Assembly: GCA_023384315.1 (NCBI GenBank)
Contig: JAHDWY010000349.1
Coordinates: forward strand, 1-5,070
DNA from: Candidatus Hydrogenedentota bacterium
GTDB lineage: Bacteria > Hydrogenedentota > Hydrogenedentia > Hydrogenedentales > SLHB01
Direction of reading: 5' to 3'
DNA length: 5,070 nt
The translations under genes were made by a program, and so were the position numbers. Below the pieces are notes generated by a model that searched no databases, was not told the origin of the DNA, and saw only the letters and a list, made by a program, of their open reading frames with translations. Shown in pieces: positions 1 to 5,070 of the stretch (position 1 is the first letter of the stretch; the number at the start of each line of letters is the position of its first letter).

Positions 1-1
1 C

Positions 2-1411
2 CAGCGGCCCCATGTGGAACGCTTTATGAAAGCCTTCGGCGCTCACTACGGCGGCTCGGAAGCGCTGTTGGGCGTCCGTTTGGGACCAAGCGGCAACTAT
101 GGTGAGTCCCAGTATCCCGCCGGCGGCAACTGGGGCTACGGCGGCGAACGCGAGCACATCCACATCGGCTGGTGGGCCGGAGACGATTACGCAAAGGGAC
201 ATTTTCAACGCTACCTCGGATTGCGGTATTCGGATATCGCGTCCCTGAACGCTGCGTGGGACGCTTCCTACGCACGTATCGAAGACGTGCAACCCTTCAT
301 CGCCCAGTTCGCCGAGACACCCCGGAAGCGCAAGGACTTCGTAGACTGGTATGTCGACGCCATGACGGACTGGTGCGAGGACTGGGCCGTGTGGGCGCGC
401 GACGCCATGCCGGACACGGACATTTACCAGTCCTCCGGCGGTTGGGGATTTGTCGAGTCCGGGACGGACTTCACGGATCAGACTCGAAGCATGGCCAAAG
501 TCCACGGCGGCATCCGCGCTACGAATGAAACGGATAGCTACGCCCAGAACTTCTACGCCACACGCATGATGACCTCGGCCGCGCGGTTTTACGGTGTACC
601 CTTTGGATCCGAACCGGCGGGCTACGGGAGCGCCCGGGGCGTGCTGGCGCGGCTGTACAACATTATCGTCAACAACGGACAACATCTCTTCTATTACCAC
701 TCCAACTTGCTCGCCAACGATCAGGCGGTGGACAAATGGCTGACCTGCGCGCCGCTCCTCGACCAGCGGGACGATCCCTTCGTAGAGGTCGCAGCGTTGT
801 ACCCCGATACCATGAGCAAGCTGGATGACGCCCTCTTCCGGAATCTCTATGCGTTTACCTTCAACCGCCAGGTGGCGGCGCTGCGGCCCAAACTCGATTT
901 CGATTTCTGCAGCGAACGCATGGTGCTCGACGGCGCCTTGTCGCGGTACAAGGCGCTCATGTTGCTGTGGAATCCGATTATCGAGGAAGAACCACTGAAT
1001 GCCATCGACGCCTGGGTCCGCAACGGTGGAACCCTGCTCATCGCCCAGTGGCGCTGGCAACCGGTTGAAACGGTGGAAAGCGACCAGCAGGTGTTCCGCC
1101 GATGGCAAAACGGCGATACCGGCAACGGTAAGGTGGTCTTCGTACCCGACGACCGCGAACCGTCCAGCCGCATGGCCAACGCGATGGCGGACGCTCTCCT
1201 CGCGCTCGATACCCTGGACCCGCGCACCCATCAGATGCTGCAAATTGATAAGCCGGACGAAGTGTATGTCAGCCTCTTACGAAATGAATCATGGGCGCTG
1301 TTGAACTACAATGACCGCCCGGTCCAGGTCGCAATACCGTCGCGTGAGCCCATCGAAATGGATGCGTATAGCATCGTCATCCTCCCCGTCAGTGACCCAT
1401 CCCGTTCGTAA
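2..1411 (+). CDS. Glycoside hydrolase, clan GH-A (GH42/GH14-like), 5'-truncated by window edge
   Basis: Probable exo-acting glycosidase of the (beta/alpha)8-barrel class, often annotated as beta-galactosidase-like. The reading frame is open to the first bases. The GTG at 14 has no ribosome binding site and is probably an internal Val, so the true start and the first barrel strands lie upstream. Two acidic motifs fit the catalytic pair of a retaining clan GH-A enzyme: GNYGESQYP (Glu codon 104-106, candidate acid/base) and FGSEPAG (Glu codon 611-613, candidate nucleophile). Between them is a GH42-like helix pattern (RYSDIASLNAAWD). From about base 780 to 1200 the protein looks like the flavodoxin/GATase-like domain of GH42 enzymes (YKALMLLWNP, then AWVRNGGTLLIAQ). 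The last 60 residues look like a small beta domain. The GPSGNYGE stretch also recalls the GPAGE motif of GH14, so the family is uncertain. Substrate is unknown. No convincing terminator follows the gene. Confidence 0.75.
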   Translation, partial: QRPHVERFMKAFGAHYGGSEALLGVRLGPSGNYGESQYPAGGNWGYGGEREHIHIGWWAGDDYAKGHFQRYLGLRYSDIASLNAAWDASYARIEDVQPFIAQFAETPRKRKDFVDWYVDAMTDWCEDWAVWARDAMPDTDIYQSSGGWGFVESGTDFTDQTRSMAKVHGGIRATNETDSYAQNFYATRMMTSAARFYGVPFGSEPAGYGSARGVLARLYNIIVNNGQHLFYYHSNLLANDQAVDKWLTCAPLLDQRDDPFVEVAALYPDTMSKLDDALFRNLYAFTFNRQVAALRPKLDFDFCSERMVLDGALSRYKALMLLWNPIIEEEPLNAIDAWVRNGGTLLIAQWRWQPVETVESDQQVFRRWQNGDTGNGKVVFVPDDREPSSRMANAMADALLALDTLDPRTHQMLQIDKPDEVYVSLLRNESWALLNYNDRPVQVAIPSREPIEMDAYSIVILPVSDPSRS

Positions 1412-1644
1412 ACCCAAGCTAGGCGGCTCGCCGTGACTGCGCATAGCGGCGGTAATGAAGAATCCTGCTCGAAGTAGATAGACCTGGAAACGGCTGAATT
1501 TTGTATATACGAAGGAACTGTAACGAAAGGGGCTCCCCACGCGTTATTATGGGTGAATAGTCCAATTTCTGGAACAAATTCTTGGTATTTAGCAGAAACT
1601 GTCCGCAGATATTTCAAAAAACGCGGTTTAATGGAAATTTTTGC
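1412..1644. other. Intergenic gap with no recognisable gene
   Basis: Spacer between the hydrolase stop and the PilZ promoter. Only very short forward ORFs occur. The reverse ORFs crossing it also run over the hydrolase 3' end, lack a ribosome binding site and resemble no family I know. A small GGCG-gct-CGCC hairpin lies just after the hydrolase stop, but it has a 4-bp stem and no T-tract. The distal half is clearly AT-richer than the flanking genes, as expected of a promoter region. I see no tRNA, repeat array or riboswitch fold. Confidence 0.6.
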
Positions 1645-1673
1645 TGGACAATCGCTGTTTCTTCTGATATGCT
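1645..1673 (+). promoter_or_regulatory. Sigma70-type promoter for the PilZ gene
   Basis: A -35 box TGGACA (1645-1650; 5 of 6 to consensus) is followed by a 17-bp spacer and the -10 box TATGCT (1668-1673; 4 of 6). The -10 is preceded by TGA (1665-1667), giving an extended -10 element. The predicted transcript start is near 1680, leaving a leader of about 16 nt that is little more than the ribosome binding site. This is the best promoter match I found, and its position suits a one-gene unit. The call is by eye and assumes a conventional housekeeping sigma factor. Confidence 0.55.
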
Positions 1674-1681
1674 ATGAGTAG

Positions 1682-1691
1682 AAAGGGTGAG
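1682..1691 (+). promoter_or_regulatory. Ribosome binding site deciding the PilZ start
   Basis: The purine-rich stretch AAAGGGTGAG lies just before ATG 1696, with AAAGGG ending 8 nt upstream. It favours ATG 1696 over the in-frame GTG at 1687, because that GTG lies inside the purine-rich stretch and would have almost no spacing. Confidence 0.6.
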
Positions 1692-1695
1692 AAAA

Positions 1696-2124
1696 ATGGC
1701 ACAGTACAACGTAAACGCGGCGTGGGACGACCCCTACGATCATCTGGAAGATCGACGCGAGTCAGAGCGCTTCGATTTCCGTATCAAGATGTCGATTGCG
1801 GTCGATAACAATGGGTCCAAATCCCGGCTGGTCGGACCTGGCATCGTTCGCAATATTTCGTTGTCAGGAGCCAGCCTGGTGACGAAGCACACCCTCGTGC
1901 CCGGCCAGCGGATCACCCTCGCGATTCCGACCAAGCGGTTCAAAGTGGCAGAGATCATGCCGGCGTATTTCATGGGCACGGCAGAGGTGATACGCGTGGA
2001 ACCGCGAGACGATGCGACGATTCGCGCCGCCATTCGATTTGGCGAAGCATTCACCCAGAATATGGACTTCTCGGTGTTCATTCGGTCGCTTCACGCAGTT
2101 CGCCACACGCTTGCGGCCGAGTAA
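1696..2124 (+). CDS. Single-domain PilZ protein (cyclic di-GMP binding)
   Basis: A 142-aa soluble cytoplasmic protein consisting of one PilZ domain after a short, charged N-terminal tail. PilZ domains bind the second messenger cyclic di-GMP and pass the signal to motility, adhesion or polysaccharide machinery. Both signature elements are intact: RESER at residues 21-25 (the RxxxR motif, inside RRESERF) and NISLSG at 53-58 (the D/NxSxxG motif). The rest fits the beta-barrel (strands near ITLAIP and GTAEVIRV, then AAIRFG) with a C-terminal helix around 122-138. There is no signal peptide, membrane segment or second domain, so it probably acts as an adaptor whose partner is not visible here. It has its own promoter candidate and a strong terminator, so it appears to be transcribed alone. 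The domain call is firm; the target pathway is unknown. Confidence 0.9.
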   Translation: MAQYNVNAAWDDPYDHLEDRRESERFDFRIKMSIAVDNNGSKSRLVGPGIVRNISLSGASLVTKHTLVPGQRITLAIPTKRFKVAEIMPAYFMGTAEVIRVEPRDDATIRAAIRFGEAFTQNMDFSVFIRSLHAVRHTLAAE

Positions 2125-2143
2125 ATCAAAGTAGATTTCTGCG

Positions 2144-2179
2144 ACTGCGCGCCGGATTCTTCCGGCGCGCAGTTTTTTT
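2144..2179 (+). terminator. Rho-independent terminator after the PilZ gene
   Basis: A perfect, GC-rich inverted repeat pairs 2145-2156 (CTGCGCGCCGGA) with 2161-2172 (TCCGGCGCGCAG), a 12-bp stem with a 4-nt loop, followed by seven T residues (2173-2179). It starts 20 nt after the PilZ stop codon. It isolates PilZ from the transporter gene, which therefore needs its own promoter downstream. Confidence 0.93.
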
Positions 2180-2192
2180 GTGTGCTATCCAC

Positions 2193-2222
2193 TCGATTCC
2201 CGCGCCTCTGATTCGGCATAAT
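2193..2222 (+). promoter_or_regulatory. Weak candidate promoter for the transporter-phnW unit
   Basis: The hexamer CATAAT (2217-2222) matches the -10 consensus at 5 of 6 positions. Its best -35 partner is TCGATT (2193-2198, 18-bp spacer), matching only 3 of 6, so it could need an activator or be spurious. Transcription must restart somewhere between the terminator at 2179 and the gene start at 2319, and this is the best site I see. It would give a leader of roughly 90 nt. I see no clear Pho-box repeat. Confidence 0.3.
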
Positions 2223-2306
2223 CCAGCCTGACCATGCAGCCCACGGGGTGCGTGCCTTCCCGCGCCATCGCCTCAACAGCGCTGCATACTCCTCAACCCC
2301 GAACAC

Positions 2307-2318
2307 AGGAGGAATCGC
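2307..2318 (+). promoter_or_regulatory. Strong ribosome binding site selecting the GTG start of the transporter
   Basis: AGGAGG (2307-2312) matches the full Shine-Dalgarno core and lies 6 nt before GTG 2319. This fixes the start at GTG. It also agrees with the protein, since the first transmembrane segment follows after a short charged N-terminus, as in GlpT-type transporters. Confidence 0.85.
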
Positions 2319-4241
2319 GTGGAAGGATCGTTAACCTACGACCAGCGAGCCTGGCGCTGGCGACTGCTCATCTCGACATTTCTTGGATACGCAGGCTTTT
2401 ACTTCTGCCGCAAGGTATTCGGTCTCGTAAAGACCTCGCTTGACGAGCAGTTTGGCTGGGGGCTGGATTTCATCGCCTACATCTGGGTGGTGTTTCTCAC
2501 CGCCTACATGCTCGGTCAATTTGTGAATGGATACGTAGGCCGGAAATGGGGACCGCGAGTACTTCTGCTGGGCGGACTTGGGATTTCGATTATTTGCAAC
2601 ATCGTCTTTGCCTTTATCGATTCGAAGGACACGATGATCGTGCCGGATGGCCCCAGACAGGGCATTTCTATTCACTCGCATAACAGCGCGGACATCTCCG
2701 TACTGCAGTCGCGTGAGGATGGTCCAGTGTTAACGGGTCAGAATTCATTCGGTGTCTCGCCCAGGTCTGACGGCGATTCAAGCATTGTAATCCTGGGCGA
2801 CGATCAACTGGAGATTGCGAAGTACAACGATCAGCTTTTTGCGTATGCCTATCTGGACGCGACTTCGCCGCCCCAGCGACTGTTTGTTACATGGCACACC
2901 TCGGTCGGGGACAGAACTGCATACTGGGGTGAACAAGAGCCTGCCATAAGTGATGCGAAGTTTGTGGGAGCATTGCCGAAACCGGGAAGATGGGCCCGTC
3001 TTGGCATCCCGATGCGCAGTTTGTTGATCGAGCCGGAGAGTTCGAAAGCGACAGGTCCCGTTGGCTGGGTTCGGGATGCGTTTCTTCAGATATCGGCAAG
3101 GTATTTCAGCGACCACGATCCGGTAGTTGTGACGGGGCTCACGCTTGCCAGCGAAGGTGGTCGCGTGTATTGGGATGATCTTGGCATTTCTAAGTACACA
3201 AGCTACGCCTACTTCACGTTCATGCTTTTCATGTTCTTCAACGGTCTGGTGCAGGCTTGCGGCTGGCCGGGATCCGTGGGCAGCGTTTCACAGTGGATTC
3301 GGCCGCATGAACGCGGGTTCATCATGGGCGGATGGGGGACGAGCTACGTCTGGGGCAATATCGGCGTGAAAGTCGTTGGCTCGACTTTGCTGGGCCTTGG
3401 CCTCATCGCGGTCATGCCGTCATGGCGTTTCACGTTTCTGGGTTGCACCGCCGTGGCCTTTGTTATCTGGTGGATCGTCTACTTCTGGCAGCGCAATAAG
3501 CCGCAGGATGTGGGGCTCCAACCAATCGTCGATGTTACCGCAGATGAAGAGGGTCGAGCCATCCGTGCGTCCAGTGAGGAGCATGTGGGAATTCGTGAGT
3601 ATCTCCGGCTCGCTACGAACCCACTTATCATCGCGATGGGGCTTGGTTATTTCTTTATCAAATTTCTTCGCTATGCACTCGACTCGTGGTTGCCCACGTT
3701 CTTAACGCTGCAGGGTCTGAGTAAACAGGAAGCCGGACTTTATTCGGTGTTCTTCGATATCGGAGGAATCCTGCCGTGCATCTTCATCGGATGGGTGTTG
3801 GACCGCTATTTCAAAGGGGATTGGGCCCGTCTCACCTTCATCGCGTCCATTGGTTTGGTACTCGGGTATTTCTGCGTTCTCCAATTCGAAGCCAATCCGC
3901 TTCTCGTTGCGATCTGCTTCGGCTTTGTCGGGTTCATGATTTATGGTCCAGACACCTTACTCTGTGGCGCCGCTTCGGTAGCTGTCGCGGGGGAAATGAA
4001 CGGGGTCGCCGTGGCGGGTTTGGTTAACGGTATCGGCAGTATTGGTCCCATCGTGCAAGAGATTGTCATCGGGAGGATTATTTCAGGTGACGATAGGATG
4101 GCAAACATCCATACGACGAATCTCATGGCGTTTTGGATGAGCGTTGCATTCGCAGTCATGATGCTTGTCGTCATGTGGCGGGTAAAAGCCGCCCATGCAG
4201 GCAATAAACTACTGGACGACGCAGTAGTCGAGGTGAAGTAA
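2319..4241 (+). CDS. MFS transporter, OPA (GlpT/UhpT/UhpC-like) family, with inserted extracytoplasmic module
   Basis: Inner-membrane 12-TM carrier of the organophosphate:phosphate antiporter type; the family exchanges phosphorylated or phosphonate-like anions for phosphate. TM1 carries GYAGFYFCRK (approximately 13-31), TM2 spans 50-72, TM3 80-101, TM4 295-316 with NGLVQACGWPG, TM5 and TM6 332-389, a cytoplasmic linker 390-432, and TM7-12 433-622. Arg31 (TM1) and Arg451 (TM7, KFLRYALDSW) align with GlpT Arg45 and Arg269, the phosphate-binding pair. GlpT Lys80 aligns with Gln67 and His165 with Tyr343, so the substrate probably differs from glycerol-3-phosphate. The loop 2-3 motif lacks its Asp (GYVGRK), while the second-half copy GWVLDR keeps it. 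The protein is 640 aa against about 450 for the family; residues about 103-292 are an insertion. phnW follows with no gap, suggesting phosphonate transport. A UhpC-like sensor role is possible. Family firm, substrate inferred. Confidence 0.88.
   Translation: MEGSLTYDQRAWRWRLLISTFLGYAGFYFCRKVFGLVKTSLDEQFGWGLDFIAYIWVVFLTAYMLGQFVNGYVGRKWGPRVLLLGGLGISIICNIVFAFIDSKDTMIVPDGPRQGISIHSHNSADISVLQSREDGPVLTGQNSFGVSPRSDGDSSIVILGDDQLEIAKYNDQLFAYAYLDATSPPQRLFVTWHTSVGDRTAYWGEQEPAISDAKFVGALPKPGRWARLGIPMRSLLIEPESSKATGPVGWVRDAFLQISARYFSDHDPVVVTGLTLASEGGRVYWDDLGISKYTSYAYFTFMLFMFFNGLVQACGWPGSVGSVSQWIRPHERGFIMGGWGTSYVWGNIGVKVVGSTLLGLGLIAVMPSWRFTFLGCTAVAFVIWWIVYFWQRNKPQDVGLQPIVDVTADEEGRAIRASSEEHVGIREYLRLATNPLIIAMGLGYFFIKFLRYALDSWLPTFLTLQGLSKQEAGLYSVFFDIGGILPCIFIGWVLDRYFKGDWARLTFIASIGLVLGYFCVLQFEANPLLVAICFGFVGFMIYGPDTLLCGAASVAVAGEMNGVAVAGLVNGIGSIGPIVQEIVIGRIISGDDRMANIHTTNLMAFWMSVAFAVMMLVVMWRVKAAHAGNKLLDDAVVEVK
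2625..3194 (+). other. Beta-rich module inserted in the TM3-TM4 loop of the transporter
   Basis: Codons about 103-292 of the transporter encode a hydrophilic stretch with no membrane segment, placed exactly between the end of TM3 and the start of TM4. In GlpT topology (N-terminus inside) this loop faces the periplasm. Recognisable blocks are SPPQRLFVTWH (183-193), TAYWGEQ (200-206), LPKPGRWARLGIP (219-231) and GGRVYWDDLGI (280-290). From memory this order (conserved Trp in a strand, AYWG, PxPGxWxRLxxP, then GGRxxWDxxGI) matches a carbohydrate-binding/jelly-roll-like module found in multidomain secreted proteins of planctomycetes and related bacteria. The ligand is unknown. The first part (about 103-165, GISIHSHNSADISVLQ onward) is less recognisable. 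Removing the insert leaves about 450 aa, the normal length of the family, so it is a clean domain insertion in an unbroken frame. Confidence 0.75.
4230..4241 (+). promoter_or_regulatory. Ribosome binding site for phnW inside the transporter 3' end
   Basis: GAGGTGA (4230-4236) lies 5 nt before ATG 4242 and is embedded in the last codons of the transporter. The transporter stop TAA (4239-4241) directly abuts the phnW ATG, which indicates translational coupling and co-transcription of the two genes. Confidence 0.75.
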
Positions 4242-5070
4242 ATGGGCGGTAACCTGAGCAATTGGAAAGACAAGATCCTCTTCACACCGGGACCGTTGAC
4301 GACGAGCCGGACGGTGAAGCAGGCCATGTTGCGCGATTTGGGATCGCGCGATTTCGAGTTTATCGAACACGTGAAGGACATTCGCAGGCGCTTGGTGGCG
4401 TTGGGCGAATGCCGTGACGGGTCGTACGAGGCTGTGCTCATGCAGGGGAGCGGGACGTTCTCGATTGAGGCAGTGCTGTCGTCATGCATCGCGCCGGATG
4501 GAAAGGCGTTGGTCATTGTAAACGGCGCCTATGGCAAACGCATGGTGCAGATCCTCAAGACGCTCCGAATCGAGCACGTCGTGCTGGAGTGCCCCGAGGA
4601 CGAGGTCCCGAATCTGGCCGCGATAGAGGCTGCGCTTCACGCCCATCCCGCGGTTTCGTTTGTGGCCATCGTCCACTGCGAGACGACAACAGGGATTATC
4701 AATCCCATTCGCGAGGTGGGCGCGCTGGCGCGCAAGTCCGGGGCGGCCTACTTTGTCGACGCCATGAGCAGCTTCGGCGCGGTACCGGTCAATCTCGACG
4801 AATGCAACATCGATTATCTGGTGTCGTCGGCCAACAAATGCATTGAAGGCGTCCCGGGGTTTGGTTTCGTCATCGCGCGCAAGGAAGCCTTGCTCGGCAC
4901 CGAAGGCTACGCGCGAAGCGTAAGCCTCGACCTTCTGTCCCAATGGCGCGGCCTCGAGGCGAACGGCCAGTTCCGCTTCACGCCACCGACCCATGCGCTG
5001 CTTGCGTTTCACGAGGCGCTGCTCGAACTGGAAGAAGAGGGCGGTGTCGCCGGACGCGCGGCCCGGTATC
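4242..5070 (+). CDS. phnW: 2-aminoethylphosphonate--pyruvate transaminase, 3'-truncated by window edge
   Basis: PLP-dependent class V (fold type I) aminotransferase (EC 2.6.1.37). It converts 2-aminoethylphosphonate and pyruvate to phosphonoacetaldehyde and L-alanine, the first step of 2-AEP breakdown in the cytoplasm. The 276 visible codons match PhnW closely from the N-terminus: LFTPGPLTTSRTVKQAM (13-29), GSRDFEFIE (34-42), MQGSGTFSIEAVL (67-79, cofactor phosphate loop), NGAYGKRM, HCETTTGIINP (145-155), VDAMSSFGA (172-180) with the PLP-ring Asp173, SANKCIEGVPGFGFVIAR (196-213) with Schiff-base Lys199 (codon 4836-4838), SLDLLSQWRGLE and FRFTPPTH. The family is about 360-370 aa, so about 90 residues lie beyond the edge. 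The ATG directly follows the transporter stop. A phosphonatase (phnX) or phnY/phnA further downstream would be expected but cannot be seen. The reverse, biosynthetic role is less likely, since no ppm or ppd gene is visible. Confidence 0.95.
   Translation, partial: MGGNLSNWKDKILFTPGPLTTSRTVKQAMLRDLGSRDFEFIEHVKDIRRRLVALGECRDGSYEAVLMQGSGTFSIEAVLSSCIAPDGKALVIVNGAYGKRMVQILKTLRIEHVVLECPEDEVPNLAAIEAALHAHPAVSFVAIVHCETTTGIINPIREVGALARKSGAAYFVDAMSSFGAVPVNLDECNIDYLVSSANKCIEGVPGFGFVIARKEALLGTEGYARSVSLDLLSQWRGLEANGQFRFTPPTHALLAFHEALLELEEEGGVAGRAARY

Noticed and set aside
1421..1433. GGCG-gct-CGCC hairpin after the hydrolase stop as a terminator
   Set aside because: The stem is only 4 bp and no T-tract follows, so it does not qualify as an intrinsic terminator.
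1306..1617. Reverse-strand ORF of 103 aa spanning the hydrolase 3' end and the following gap
   Set aside because: It overlaps the hydrolase antisense by about 100 bases, begins with TTG, has no Shine-Dalgarno sequence upstream and resembles no known protein.
2234..2443. Forward ORF of 69 aa overlapping the start of the transporter in another frame, as a possible leader peptide
   Set aside because: No ribosome binding site precedes its ATG, the sequence is unremarkable, and half of it lies inside the transporter gene whose frame is well supported.
2625..3194. Idea that the transporter is two genes or an insertion element interrupting one gene
   Set aside because: The reading frame is continuous with no stop, no terminal inverted repeats or target duplications are visible, and the insert encodes a coherent domain, so an in-frame domain insertion fits better.
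3941..4516. Reverse-strand ORF of 191 aa
   Set aside because: It lies antisense across the strongly supported transporter end and phnW start, has low-complexity composition and no recognisable domain; it is a shadow ORF.
4482..5012. Reverse-strand ORF of 176 aa
   Set aside because: It is entirely antisense to phnW, which is recognised with high confidence on the + strand. It reflects GC-biased codon positions.
1..5070. CRISPR array, tRNA/rRNA genes, prophage or transposase genes
   Set aside because: No regularly spaced direct repeats, no cloverleaf-like sequences and no mobile-element protein signatures were seen on either strand.

Overview
The window carries four genes, all on the + strand: the 3' part of a glycoside hydrolase, a complete small PilZ protein, a complete but unusually long MFS transporter, and the 5' part of phnW (2-aminoethylphosphonate--pyruvate transaminase). 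The DNA is moderately GC-rich and coding-dense, with a visibly AT-richer gap around 1540-1680. The gene mix (clan GH-A hydrolase, free-standing PilZ, OPA-type transporter with an inserted beta-rich module) resembles large-genome environmental bacteria such as Planctomycetota, Hydrogenedentota or Lentisphaerota. That placement is only a family-resemblance guess, because no taxonomic marker is present.

Layout. (1) 2-1411: the C-terminal part of a GH42/GH14-like clan GH-A hydrolase, with a barrel half, a flavodoxin-like domain and a small C-terminal beta domain; its start lies outside the window. (2) 1412-1695: a non-coding gap ending in a good extended -10 promoter and a ribosome binding site. 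(3) 1696-2124: a 142-aa PilZ-domain protein with an intact c-di-GMP signature, closed by a textbook intrinsic terminator at 2144-2179. PilZ therefore looks like its own one-gene transcription unit. (4) 2180-2318: a short leader with a weak promoter candidate and possible RNA folding. (5) 2319-4241: a GTG-started transporter of the organophosphate:phosphate antiporter (GlpT/UhpT/UhpC) type. It is 640 aa instead of about 450 aa because about 190 residues are inserted between TM3 and TM4. (6) 4242-5070 (runs off the window): phnW, starting on the base after the transporter stop codon.

How they work together. The transporter and phnW form a tight, translationally coupled pair, and the transporter keeps both arginines that bind the phosphate group in GlpT. 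The simplest reading is a phosphonate (for example 2-aminoethylphosphonate) uptake and breakdown unit, with PhnW converting 2-AEP plus pyruvate to phosphonoacetaldehyde plus alanine. The most notable element is the inserted module, predicted to sit on the extracytoplasmic face and resembling carbohydrate-binding-like beta modules. It makes the protein a chimeric transporter that may capture or sense substrate, or attach to a surface polymer. The hydrolase and PilZ genes are separated from this pair by a terminator, and no functional link to it can be shown.
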